Assembly: GCA_002070095.1 (NCBI GenBank)
Contig: MWCR01000003.1
Location: 54,590-118,589 of the forward strand
Reading direction: 5' to 3'
Source: Parcubacteria group bacterium ADurb.Bin192
GTDB lineage: Bacteria > Patescibacteriota > Patescibacteriia > 2-12-FULL-60-25
DNA: 64,000 nucleotides
Of the stretch, positions 32,617 to 42,700 are shown piece by piece. The notes below the pieces were generated by a model. That model saw only the letters and a list, made by a program, of their open reading frames with translations. It made no database searches and was not told where the DNA came from. A program made the translations under genes and the position numbers. Position 1 is the stretch's first letter. Every line of letters starts with the position of its first letter.

Positions 32617-33729
32617 TCACTTCCCCTCTCCCCTGATGTAGCCGTCAAAATACATGGTAGGTGTGCCGGCCACGTTTACGGTCAGGCGGACCATGGGACC
32701 GACGACCACCAGATAAAAAGAGTCTGTAGATTGAGTTGCTTCCAAGCCCCGGCTGACACTGTACCCTCCGGCGGTGACCGTGCCGGATCCGCCGCCCCGC
32801 ATATTCAAAACACCGTTGGCCGCAAAATCAGGTTCTTGGGCGGGTTCGAGTTTGGCCAATGGCAAATCTTCGTCGCCGTCTTCAACCAGGGGCGCCAAAG
32901 GCAGATCCTCTTCGCCCTCGGGAACCAGCGGAGCAAGCTGTATGTAAGGATCGAGCGTGAACGCCACGTTCTCATCGTTGACCGAAAAATCAGCATCGAT
33001 TCTGCCGCCCATAGCCTCCATGTCATTGGTGGTTTTGGCATGCGCGTAACCTTTATACTCTCCAAAAACATAGCCCGAGGTATTCACGGCCTTAAAATCC
33101 AAAAATACTTTTCTTTTCATGGGCGGCAAATCCACGTCCTCGGAATCATTAACATAAATCACCCAATTAAAATCTTGAGGTTGTTGGTTGCGTTCAGCGG
33201 CTTCGCGTTCTGCGGGCGTAATTTTTTTGGCTCCGTAATCAGAAAAGTGATCCACTTGAGCCATGAGCGCGGTTTGGCCGTTTGAGACAGTGACCTTGGT
33301 GGGAATCACTTCGTATGATCCGTCAGCTTGATAACGGACGATGGAAACATCTTGGCCAAAGTCTTTGTCCGCGTACAGCATGATGATGGCCGGATACTTG
33401 AGAGCCGGACCCTGATCGGAATCCGCTTCGGTTAAAGAGAATCCACCGGACAAAAGATCATCGCCTTGGGCCAAGCGCGGAGCCACGGACAAAGTGGCAT
33501 CGGACTGCAGAGAATCTTGCGGGAAAATGATTTTCACGCGCGAGCCGTCCCCCAAATCCATGGGCACTGTTCCGCCGGCGTCCGCCTGGATGGAAAAATT
33601 TTTAGAGATCAACGGCGGACCATCTTCTTCTGGCTGGGGTTGGTTGGCTGTTGGGCGCGGATGGCCGCAACCCACGGTCAGCAACAAAAAAGGCAATAAG
33701 ACCAATAAGACACGGGCGCGTTGGAGCAT
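32617..33729 (-). CDS. Hypothetical lipoprotein with acidic repeat
   Basis: 370 residues from ATG 33729. The lipoprotein signal is MLQRARVLLVLLPFLLLTVG followed by Cys21. After a Pro/Gln linker comes a beta-rich domain beginning NFSIQADAGGTVPMDLGDGS. A ZU5-like stretch follows (PQDSLQSDATLSVAPRL, then HFSDYGAKK), which in other proteins is an autoproteolytic or beta-sandwich domain. Further on are tandem acidic units (LAPLVPEGEEDLPLAPLVED, then DEDLPLAKLEP) and a final strand-rich part. The open frame extends further up to 33996, but that part is antisense to the beta-helix gene's terminator and is not likely used. Function unknown, envelope location. Confidence 0.75.
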   Translation of the reverse strand: MLQRARVLLVLLPFLLLTVGCGHPRPTANQPQPEEDGPPLISKNFSIQADAGGTVPMDLGDGSRVKIIFPQDSLQSDATLSVAPRLAQGDDLLSGGFSLTEADSDQGPALKYPAIIMLYADKDFGQDVSIVRYQADGSYEVIPTKVTVSNGQTALMAQVDHFSDYGAKKITPAEREAAERNQQPQDFNWVIYVNDSEDVDLPPMKRKVFLDFKAVNTSGYVFGEYKGYAHAKTTNDMEAMGGRIDADFSVNDENVAFTLDPYIQLAPLVPEGEEDLPLAPLVEDGDEDLPLAKLEPAQEPDFAANGVLNMRGGGSGTVTAGGYSVSRGLEATQSTDSFYLVVVGPMVRLTVNVAGTPTMYFDGYIRGEGK

Positions 33730-33797
33730 ATTTGAGCTTAAAATCATAAAGATCAGCATAGCCCCAAAGTTAAAAAATAACAATTGTGTTTTGTCCG

Positions 33798-33833
33798 CAA
33801 AAAATATCACCGGCTTTTTGAACCGGTGATATT
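33798..33833 (-). terminator. Rho-independent terminator of the beta-helix protein gene
   Basis: On the minus strand AATATCACCGG and CCGGTGATATT form a long stem followed by TTTTTTG, 15 bases after the stop at 33849. Confidence 0.85.
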
Positions 33834-33848
33834 GATTGACTGTTTTTT

Positions 33849-36800
33849 TTATTTGACGTAACCCAAGACACGGACCACGGACCAGCCGAAAGGAGTGTTG
33901 GGGTAGCGGCCGTAGAGTTTGCGGTACAGAGCCAAACCCGAGCCTTCTTTGCCCAGATCGCGGGTAAAGCGGATGCGGTACATCAAAGTATTCCAAGCCA
34001 AATTTTCTGTTTCATTTTGGAAATTGGGGTCATGACCGAAAATCTTGCGGAACACGGGCAAAGCGCGGGACACGTTGGCGCGTTCCTTTTCCAAATTGCG
34101 GACCTTGGGAATCTGGCCCACGGCCAAGCGCTCCATATCCTCCCAAACAATGTTATTACGGTTAACCGTCTCCATATAATCGCGCAGAATGGCCCGGCGT
34201 TCTCCCCGGCCGAATTTGAGTGAAGCCACGGAATTGCCGTACGTCACGTAGTCAACGATGGCGGACATGCCCTCCAGTACCAAATTGAACTCCTTGGCAT
34301 CAGCCTGCACTTGGGCCAAGACTTCGGATTCCAAGGCTGAATCGCGGACAATGTTGTTGGCCGCCAGAAAATCGGCCACTAAAGTAACCACGGTTTGGCC
34401 GATGGTTGAAACTTCCGGGGTTTCGGCGGCCGCAGTCAGTGATTTGATGGTGGTTTCGATACGGTTAACGTATAAGTTGGTGAACTTAAGACTGACATCC
34501 TTGACCCCGTCGCCGTCCAAATCAACTTGCACGCTTTCGTTTAGGCCGAGCGTGAAGATCTGCGGATCACTTTGGATGGTGAAGGTGTATTTTTTGTTTA
34601 AGAGGTCCAGATCCGTGACTTTGAAAGAATGCTGACCGTATAAGCCGCTCTTGCTTTCTTGAGCCTCAAAATTTGCCAGACTATTGATGTAATGCAGGAC
34701 GTTGACGCCCTTGGCTCCCAGCCGTCCCAGATTGCCCGTACCGCCCAGGCTGATACTCACGGTTAAAGCTCCGTCACCCACGGCTCCGGGCGCGCTGTAC
34801 GAGCCGCCGCCCCCGCCCGAACTGCCGCCCGAAGAGGCCTGTGAATTGGCCGCGAAATACGAAGCTTTGGTGGTCTGAAAGGTGCACAGACCGGCAGAAA
34901 CCACGCATTGAGCCGGCGGCACGATGCCGTCGTTGGTCCAGCCCCCGGTCATGCTGTTGGAACGAACGATGGTTAAGGTACGGCCGTTTAAATCAGTGCC
35001 CACAAAAATCGTGACCGTGATCGGCTGGCTGAAAGTCAGACCCAGATCGGGCAAGCCCCATTCAATAGCGCCTTCGACCACTTGACCGGTGGGAAAGCCG
35101 GACAATGAGCCCAAAGCTGTTTCCGCGGCCGTCAGATCATTGGCATCAAAAGTACCGCCCCCGGTTTTGGTAATGACAGTGCCGGCGGGGAGAGTAACCG
35201 TTGAAGTGCCTGAACCGGACGGGAAGCTGATGTTGACATCTTCATTAACCTGCAATTGATCGACCAGGTAAGTGGCCGGATCAGCATCATCCGGGCCGGT
35301 CAGGATAGGCGTGATGCTGCCGCCGTTGTCGAACAAGGTAGATAAATTACTCGGATCTACGGATACTGAACTTAAGGCAACGCACCCATCATCCAAACAG
35401 TAAGGACGATAGTAGATGTATTGGCTGTCTACACCGATATAGACCGTGTCACCCAAACCTTCCGGATTATCATTGGCTTCATAAGGACCCGTGGCGTCAC
35501 CCCACCAGTTTTCCTTCGCATCCACACCCGTATCCGCACCTTCTATATGCAAACCGGAAGTAATCACGGTATTGCCATAAATGGAATTGCCATTTATATG
35601 CACATCATAAGCCGGGCCATTGATATAAATACCGTCACCATTATCATAAATTTCATTATCCGGACCGATGCTCATAGGACCGGGCTGACTGCCTAACGCG
35701 TAATAAATTCCGTATTCATTTTCACGGATTATATTGCTTGATATTTCACTGCCTTGCCAGTTAGCCGTTTGAGTTCCTCCCGGACCCTCGCCAAGACTTA
35801 AACCGCGGTTATTGTACTCAATGGTATTACCCGTAATGATATGAACTCCTTGACTCAAGCCGACTACTCCGGCCCAATCATTATTGTTGATGTTATTATC
35901 CGTTAAAGTCACATCATAAGCATCCGTTCTTAATGCTATGCCAATGTAACCGCCGGCGATAAAGTTATTGGAAATGGTAGTGGAAGCCGAGTTCCAGCCG
36001 ACACGAACAACAGGCGAGTTATAACAATAAGTTCCATCGACGTTGCCTCCATTGGTTTGCAATAATGTTAAGTTGGAAATGGTGACACCGCTGGCGCCAT
36101 CAACCGTAATCACGTTATCGCAATCATCAGCCACTCTGGCCGGTGAGCCGGATGAGGGGCCGGTTATGGTTACGCCGTTTTTATTAATGGTGCCTGAATC
36201 ATTATTATAATCTCCGGCCAAGACGTTGACTTGTCCTCCTTCGGCTACCGCATCCAAAGCATCGGAAATATTGTCAAAAGCATCCTCACCCCAAACATGA
36301 CCGCCGGAACTGAATTCCGTGTAATCATCGTCAACCCAAACAGTCATGGGCGGAGTTGGCAAAGAATCGATGAGACGTTGATTGGTTGCCGTATTGCCCA
36401 AAGCATCATATAAATCCACTCTTACATCATCGGCGAAGACCACGGAGGTGGTGGCATAAATCCACAGAGAGGCACTGCCCCACACGAATTCGCTTAAAGG
36501 ATGACTGGCACCGGCCGTGATAGCGGCTTCGACTCCGGCTCGGTTGGCCAAATCAAGATCTTCACTGAAAGTGATTTCGTTGCCAAAAACATTACCCAGA
36601 TCGCAAGCCGCAGACGGGCAAGTGGATGAGAGTTCGTAATCATAAGAACCATCGCCCAAATAACTGGCCGTGGGAGCAACATCATCAGCATCAATCAATA
36701 AGACATAGGCCGCAAAATCATAGTCTGAAGCTGTAAGCGGAGTTAATACATCATCGTAAAAAGTGACGGAAGTCGTGGCATAAATGGCCAATGTACTGCT

Positions 36801-37658
36801 GGACGTCCATTCATAAGCGCGAGGCGGATAGCTGGCGCCGGCCGTGATAGCGTCCTCAACCATGGTCATGGCTGTAGGATCCAAATCTTCGCTAAAAGTG
36901 AGAGTGTCTGCGTAAAAATCACCGCGGTCATACTCCGGAGATCCGGGCAGGGTGGCAGGCAAAGAATAATCACCATCGTCGCCGGCACCTAATTTGGCGG
37001 CATCCGGACCGTAATCGCCGCTGCAACTGTCATTTCTTCCTATATACAGATCATGATATGACTCGCCGGCATAATACACCGCTTCATAAACTATGGTGGG
37101 CTGACCGACCGTACCGCTGGTGCTGTCTGTGCCTTCGTATCTGACGCGCAAAGTATTTGCATCATCAAAACGGTAATAAACACGTTGATAAGAGTTGTCG
37201 CTCGAACAAACGTGCACGCCCGGCAGAGGAGGAACATCGGCGCCCAAACCCGAATATTCGGAATCTCCGGCACCGAATGTGTAATAGGTATTGGAGCCCA
37301 GATAGACGCTCGTATAATTTGTGCCGTTAAATCCAAGGTTAAAGCCGGCGGGGATTCTGACATAATCATCATCCTCGCTGTCGTTAATAACACGCGTCCA
37401 GCCGGTGGGGTTGGAAAGCGTGGTGTTGGACGGGCCGGCAAAATCAAACGGAGTTGAGGTGACCGTGGCCGAACCCACCGAGCTGGTATCAATGCGCCAA
37501 GAAGTGTTGGGCATATCGGATTCCGCAATCGGAAAAGATCCGATTTCCGAAGATCCGTCGGTCACCAAACTGGCGGCATGAGCGTTGGACGCGGGCAGGA
37601 ACGCAAAAAACGCTGCTGCCAAAGCGCCAACAGCCCAACAAGTGAATAAGGTCTTCAT
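33849..37658 (-). CDS. Large secreted right-handed beta-helix surface protein
   Basis: 1269 residues. A signal peptide ends near SNAHAA. An N-terminal beta-sandwich region (to ~240) is followed by two similar segments with LTFSEDLD and ITFSEDLD (putative Ig-like units). A parallel beta-helix (about 440-720) is made of NosD-type turns such as NNINNNDWAGVVGLSQGVHI and GNSIYGNTVITSGLHIEGA, with ENWWGDATGP closing it. A ZU5-like domain, a Gly/Ser linker and a domain with VQVDLDGDGVKDVSLKF follow; the last is shared with the 22304-25639 protein. The C-terminal ~140 residues are helical and end VLGYVK. It is exported and probably displayed on the cell surface; beta-helices of this type often bind or process polysaccharides. 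No catalytic site is evident. Confidence 0.85.
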   Translation of the reverse strand: MKTLFTCWAVGALAAAFFAFLPASNAHAASLVTDGSSEIGSFPIAESDMPNTSWRIDTSSVGSATVTSTPFDFAGPSNTTLSNPTGWTRVINDSEDDDYVRIPAGFNLGFNGTNYTSVYLGSNTYYTFGAGDSEYSGLGADVPPLPGVHVCSSDNSYQRVYYRFDDANTLRVRYEGTDSTSGTVGQPTIVYEAVYYAGESYHDLYIGRNDSCSGDYGPDAAKLGAGDDGDYSLPATLPGSPEYDRGDFYADTLTFSEDLDPTAMTMVEDAITAGASYPPRAYEWTSSSTLAIYATTSVTFYDDVLTPLTASDYDFAAYVLLIDADDVAPTASYLGDGSYDYELSSTCPSAACDLGNVFGNEITFSEDLDLANRAGVEAAITAGASHPLSEFVWGSASLWIYATTSVVFADDVRVDLYDALGNTATNQRLIDSLPTPPMTVWVDDDYTEFSSGGHVWGEDAFDNISDALDAVAEGGQVNVLAGDYNNDSGTINKNGVTITGPSSGSPARVADDCDNVITVDGASGVTISNLTLLQTNGGNVDGTYCYNSPVVRVGWNSASTTISNNFIAGGYIGIALRTDAYDVTLTDNNINNNDWAGVVGLSQGVHIITGNTIEYNNRGLSLGEGPGGTQTANWQGSEISSNIIRENEYGIYYALGSQPGPMSIGPDNEIYDNGDGIYINGPAYDVHINGNSIYGNTVITSGLHIEGADTGVDAKENWWGDATGPYEANDNPEGLGDTVYIGVDSQYIYYRPYCLDDGCVALSSVSVDPSNLSTLFDNGGSITPILTGPDDADPATYLVDQLQVNEDVNISFPSGSGTSTVTLPAGTVITKTGGGTFDANDLTAAETALGSLSGFPTGQVVEGAIEWGLPDLGLTFSQPITVTIFVGTDLNGRTLTIVRSNSMTGGWTNDGIVPPAQCVVSAGLCTFQTTKASYFAANSQASSGGSSGGGGGSYSAPGAVGDGALTVSISLGGTGNLGRLGAKGVNVLHYINSLANFEAQESKSGLYGQHSFKVTDLDLLNKKYTFTIQSDPQIFTLGLNESVQVDLDGDGVKDVSLKFTNLYVNRIETTIKSLTAAAETPEVSTIGQTVVTLVADFLAANNIVRDSALESEVLAQVQADAKEFNLVLEGMSAIVDYVTYGNSVASLKFGRGERRAILRDYMETVNRNNIVWEDMERLAVGQIPKVRNLEKERANVSRALPVFRKIFGHDPNFQNETENLAWNTLMYRIRFTRDLGKEGSGLALYRKLYGRYPNTPFGWSVVRVLGYVK

Positions 37659-37720
37659 ATTGTAAAAAAGAATGAAAAAAAATTATTAACACTAACTATC
37701 TATTATTATATCACATGCGG

Positions 37721-37726
37721 TATAAT
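37721..37726 (+). promoter_or_regulatory. -10 box (TATAAT), leaderless start of the methyltransferase
   Basis: TATAAT ends seven bases before ATG 37734. Confidence 0.6.
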
Positions 37727-37733
37727 AAAACAT

Positions 37734-38522
37734 ATGTCTCATGAAAATCCTTTTCAGACCGCGGGGCAACCCGCGGAACAGCCCAGGAGCACACGCCATG
37801 ATTTGCGCGAATCGGTCATCCGCTGGGCCAGCCAATTCAAACCCGTGGACCGAGCTTTACAGCAAAGAGCCGAATGGATGATAGAACAAACACGGGTGCA
37901 AAAATATTTGGCGCCCAAAATTGTTTATAAAGAACCCGGCGTGTTGAAACAGAACAATGTCGAACAAGGCGTCAGCGTCTTGTGCTTGGGCGCGGGCAAA
38001 GGACATGAGATGGACGAGATAGACCAGCTCTTGCCCGGTTCCGAAGTGGTGGGCATAGATCCGCATGATTACATGACCAAGTCCGTAGCCGACCGCCTGG
38101 AAAAATTGGCTCACTCGGCCAGTTATCTGGGCGAACATTTCAGAGCCGAACATCTGCCCGGCATTGAAGACGGTTCCATGGACGGCGTAACCCTGAACTT
38201 TGTCCTGCATCACATAGACAAAAAGCAACACGAACAAATACTGCAAGAAATTAAACGCGTGCTCAAGCGCGACGGCTATGTTTTTATGGCCGAAGACCTG
38301 GCTGATGATTCGGCAGAAGCGGCTTTGGTGGAAAAGATAGACCGCCGGGTAAATATGGAAATTTGCGCCGAAGCTCCGCACAATTACCGGAGTCTGGATC
38401 AATGGAAAGATTATTTTGATGAACACGGGCTGGAAGTGGTGGAAGCGCACGAAATCAAACCTCAAGAAGTCCGGCATGGTTTTTTTGTATTGCGCCAAAA
38501 AACCGAACCGTCCAAAACCTAA
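37734..38522 (+). CDS. Class I SAM-dependent methyltransferase
   Basis: 262 residues. The Rossmann-type methyltransferase motifs are clear: motif I VLCLGAGKGHEMDEI, motif II VVGIDPHDYM (acidic residue binding SAM ribose), motif III-like HLPGIEDGSMDGVTLNFVLH, and HHIDKKQHEQILQEIKRVLK as in UbiE/Methyltransf_11 proteins. The substrate is not known. The N-terminal 75 residues are basic and helical, with RWASQFKPVDRALQQRAEWM. The gene is divergent from the beta-helix protein and has its own leaderless promoter and terminator. Confidence 0.88.
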   Translation: MSHENPFQTAGQPAEQPRSTRHDLRESVIRWASQFKPVDRALQQRAEWMIEQTRVQKYLAPKIVYKEPGVLKQNNVEQGVSVLCLGAGKGHEMDEIDQLLPGSEVVGIDPHDYMTKSVADRLEKLAHSASYLGEHFRAEHLPGIEDGSMDGVTLNFVLHHIDKKQHEQILQEIKRVLKRDGYVFMAEDLADDSAEAALVEKIDRRVNMEICAEAPHNYRSLDQWKDYFDEHGLEVVEAHEIKPQEVRHGFFVLRQKTEPSKT

Positions 38523-38543
38523 AAATCAACCCAATTTTAAAGA

Positions 38544-38592
38544 GCGCCAAGTTACGGCGCCTTTTTGAGCAGAACCCCGATCATTCGGGGTT
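38544..38592. terminator. Terminator region between convergent genes
   Basis: GCGCC...GGCGC (38544-38560) followed by CTTTTTG ends the methyltransferase transcript on the plus strand. A second hairpin, AACCCCGA-TCAT-TCGGGGTT (38573-38592), may stop the opposite transcript, though it lacks a clear T-run. Confidence 0.75.
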
Positions 38593-38598
38593 TGGATC

Positions 38599-39552
38599 TC
38601 ATGTCTCCGTGTCGAAGACTTTCAGATCCGGCAACAAACGAACGGTACGATTGTACCTCTCTACTCCCAAAGCACGGGCAATCTCATAACGGTGGTCGGA
38701 AATCACTTCCTTCAGCCTGTCGGCCAAGGCGCGCATCTCATCAGCTGTCAATCCGCAAGCTGTTTGCGAATCCGATCTTTTCAGATCCAGTTTTTGGACG
38801 CCTGTGATGGTAGTAAACTCCATGGCCGGTGTGATCATGGTCACATGTTGCATGACCGTGCCGTCCACGAAGTAGAGGGTGGAGCAGGGAGTTTTTACGG
38901 CATAAGAGGGTGGAGTGTCCGCTTTCTGGATTAACAGGCTTAAGGCTATAAACCATGCGACAAAACCTCCCAAAGAGGAGATCCCAAACAAGAAGTTAAC
39001 TCTATTTTTATTCTCTTCTGCGTTCATCCAACTACCAACCTCCTCCCACCAGACAATGATGGACTCCAAGTTAAATAACCAAATCGACGCTATCATGAAG
39101 ACAGTAGCAAAAGGAGCCAAAAAGATGCCCAACTGAATCCATGTAGTTAAAGCCACTTTTTTAGAAGGAGATCCCGACTTAGGCTTGGGGTGCTTCTCAT
39201 GTTCGTAACATGAGCGAGTCTCCACTCTCCAAATAGTATCCGCACGCGCGGTCAGGACCTGGTCGTCGCAGATGTAACGCACCTCATCGGTCAGGCAAAC
39301 ACCAAAGGTGTCGCGCACCGGAGTTTTTACTTTAGCGACGTTGGACAGCGGACAGCGCTTCTCTACTACAGCCGGTGGAGCCGGTTCTTCTGCGGGGCGC
39401 TTCAATTTCTGTTTGATGTCTTCCCCAATCTTGTTCATCATGACGTACACGACCGCGAAAGCGCCCAGGAAGTGCAGAGTTTTGATGATGCTCGCGAAAG
39501 CGTGCAGAATTTCGTCAAAACCGCCGCGATCCTTGTCTCTGTAAGCACTCAT
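38599..39552 (-). CDS. Hypothetical membrane protein with three TM segments
   Basis: 317 residues, family unknown. A hydrophobic segment lies near 24-41 (TLHFLGAFAVVYVMM), then a soluble loop of ~100 residues with four Cys, a second membrane helix near 138-160 (LGIFLAPFATVFMIASIWLF) and a third near 188-208 (GISSLGGFVAWFIALSLLI). The C-terminal ~95 residues appear cytoplasmic, with strand-rich TLYFVDGTVMQHVTMI and a helical end. An AGAGAGGT Shine-Dalgarno stands before the ATG, unlike its leaderless neighbours. It is convergent with the methyltransferase gene. Confidence 0.75.
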   Translation of the reverse strand: MSAYRDKDRGGFDEILHAFASIIKTLHFLGAFAVVYVMMNKIGEDIKQKLKRPAEEPAPPAVVEKRCPLSNVAKVKTPVRDTFGVCLTDEVRYICDDQVLTARADTIWRVETRSCYEHEKHPKPKSGSPSKKVALTTWIQLGIFLAPFATVFMIASIWLFNLESIIVWWEEVGSWMNAEENKNRVNFLFGISSLGGFVAWFIALSLLIQKADTPPSYAVKTPCSTLYFVDGTVMQHVTMITPAMEFTTITGVQKLDLKRSDSQTACGLTADEMRALADRLKEVISDHRYEIARALGVERYNRTVRLLPDLKVFDTET

Positions 39553-39672
39553 GCCGCACCTCTCTCTTGTTCGTTTGTTGCAGTTTTTAAGGAGCTAAGC
39601 CAATGCCATTATTAGAACCTATTCAGGCTGTTTGGTCAAGAGCCATGACTCCTAAATAAGACCTCTGCTCAA

Positions 39673-39702
39673 TTGGCTTAATCGGGCCTGATACATTATA
39701 AT
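39673..39702 (+). promoter_or_regulatory. Promoter of the 1596-residue surface protein
   Basis: TTGGCT (39673-39678) and TATAAT (39697-39702) are 18 bases apart. The predicted leader is about 30-35 bases and A+T-rich, with no clear Shine-Dalgarno before ATG 39742. Confidence 0.6.
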
Positions 39703-39741
39703 AATCGCATTAATCACGGATTAAATATTTTTAATTTTCTT

Positions 39742-42700
39742 ATGCGTAAATCACTTATTTTATTTTTGATCGCCGCCTTGGCCGTGCCCGTGGGCATTGG
39801 GCCAAACGGCATCACGGCGCGCCAAGCGCTGGCTCAAAGCTCAAGCGCTGTTTATCAACAGGGCGTGAGCAGTTACACAGGCGCGCAGGACGCCACCATC
39901 TCCAATCAATATATTGAATGGAGCGATACGGGCGTAACCGAAACCACGGGTGTTTTGCGGTCTTATGTCAAAGTGGAAACCGGCAAGCCCACTTATGAAA
40001 AACGGGCTTTGCTGAAATTCACCAACCTCAACCTGCCGGCGGGCGCCACGGTCACGGGCGCCAAGCTGACCTTGGTGGTCACGGACTGGGAAAGCGGTTA
40101 TTCCAACATCCCGCAAACCGTGCTCAAAGGTTATTATCTGAATACATCCTGGAACATCAATGCTCAAAAACTGGGCTGGCTCTACCGCGATGATCCGAGC
40201 GTGGCCTGGTCGGCTCAAGGCGGAAAAGGCACGGGCGATATTTTGGCCGGCAAATCTTTTACCATCACCGGCTTTAATGCTTCGGGCGACCAGACCAAAA
40301 CCGTGGACTTGGACGCGGGCGTGGTGCAAAACTGGCTCAACAACCCAAGTTCTAACCATGGTTTGATTATTATCAATGAAACAGGCGCGGGCGGCGGTTC
40401 ACCCACTATTCATTCTTCCGAGGATGCCAACTCATCGTTAAGACCCAAACTGGAGATAACTTACATGGTCAGCCAAGGCACGACCCCGGAAGAACCGGCT
40501 CCAAACGAAAATCAAGCTCCAACCGTAATTTTAACCAGTCCGACCATGGTGACCGATTACACGTCTCCGGCTGAAATCATGCTGGCGGCCAATGCCACGG
40601 ACGATGGCTCTATTACCAAAGTAGAGTTCTATCAAGGTGCCACCAAACTGGGAGAGGATATGTCAGCTCCTTATCAATACATGTGGACTAATGTGGCCGC
40701 CGGAGCCTACACGGTTCACGCCAAAGCCACGGATAATCAAGGCGCCTCGGCTTTTTCCCCGTCTATAACCGTTATAGTCGACCAACCAGCCTCCCCTACA
40801 CCGGATCCGACTCCTGAACCTGAACCCACTCCGGAGCCTGAACCGACACCAGAACCCGAGCCTACTCCGAAGCCTGAACCAACACCGGCCAACCAGCCTC
40901 CGACCGTGTCCATCACAGCTCCGGCTAACGGCGCTGAATTCACTTCCCCGGCCAGCATCACTATCAATGCCACGGCGGCTGACTCTGACGGCACCATCAC
41001 GAGAGTTGAGTTTTATCGCGGTACGCAAAAGATCGGTGAAGATGCAACTGCTCCGTATAGTTTTAATTGGCAGAATGTAGGCGCGGGTGAATATCACATT
41101 TCAGCAGTGGCGGTTGATAATGGCGGTGAAATGACGGGTTCACAGGCTGTACATTTAAAGGTTAATGCCGCCAACCAGCCTCCGACCGTGTCCATCACTT
41201 CTCCGGTGAACGGCGCTGAATTCACTTCCCCGGCCAGCATCACTATCAATGCCACGGCGGCTGACTCTGACGGCACCATCACGAGAGTTGAGTTTTATCG
41301 CGGTACGCAAAAGATCGGTGAAGATGCAACTGCTCCGTATAGTTTTAATTGGCAGAATGTAGGCGCGGGTGAATATCACATTTCAGCAGTGGCGGTTGAT
41401 AATGGCGGTGAAATGACGGGTTCACAGGCTGTACATTTAAAGGTTAATGCCGCCAACCAGCCTCCGACCGTGTCCATCACTTCTCCGGTGAACGGCGCTG
41501 AATTCACTTCCCCGGCCAGCATCACTATCAATGCCACGGCGGCTGACTCTGACGGCACCATCACGAGAGTTGAGTTTTATCGCGGTACGCAAAAGATCGG
41601 TGAAGATATGACCGCTCCCTATTCATACAACTGGCAGAACGTAGGCGCGGGTGAATATCACATTTCAGCTGTGGCCGTGGACAATGGCGGTGAGATGACG
41701 GGTTCACAGGCTGTGCATTTAAAGGTTAATGCGGCCACAACCCCTCCCCCGTCTCCGGAACCGTCCACCGGCCCCGTGACCTATGGCGTCAATCTGACCG
41801 CATGCAACAGCGCCACGGTTCCGGCCAACGCGGTTTATGTTTCCATTTCAGGCAATGATTCCACGGCCAACGGCAGTCAGTCCTTGCCTTATCGAACCAT
41901 CCGCACGGCCGTCAACAACGCGGTGGCCGGAGCCACCATTGTCATCCGCGGAGGTACTTATGTTGAGCCCCAAGAAATCCGTGTGCGCGTGCCCAATGTC
42001 ACTATCCGTTCTTATCCGGGTGAATGGGCGGTCATAGATCGTTCTGCGGATACGGAAAATGTAGGCATGTACTTTTATGTGGGTTCGAACGGCGGCAAAC
42101 TGCAATGCTTGGAAGTCAAAGGCGGATTTTACGCCGTCTCGACTGAAACCCAATGGGATTGGGGTCAGTCCGACCGCTCGGGTGTATCAGACCTGTTGAT
42201 TGAGAACACCAAACTGCATGATTCATTCAGAGACGTGGTCAAAATCAAACCCAACAGCGACCGGATCACCATCCGTCACAATGAAATTTACAACTCAAAT
42301 CAAGGACAGACCGGCGAGTGTAATGCCGAAGGTATAGACAATGTGAACGGCGACAACATGCTGGTACAGTACAACCACATTCATCACACCTGTTCCACGG
42401 GCGTGTACATGAAAGGCGGGGCCACGGACGGCATTGTGGAATACAACTTGATAGAAAACACGGGCGCGGCCGGCATCATCCTGGGTTTTGACACCAGCCC
42501 GGAATTCTTTGATCTGACGGTCAATCCCGATTATTACGAAAATATCCGCGGCATCGCCAGATACAATCTGGTCAGAAACACGGGCTGGGGCGGTATAGCC
42601 TTATATGCTTCCAAAGACGGACAAGTCTATAACAACACCTTGATTGATACAGCCAGAACATATCACAGTCCGATTTACTACGGCATCACTTTCCAGGACT

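Noticed and set aside
33730..33996. N-terminal extension of the lipoprotein gene to 33996
   Set aside because: It would run through the terminator and the end of the upstream gene; ATG 33729 gives a proper lipoprotein signal peptide.
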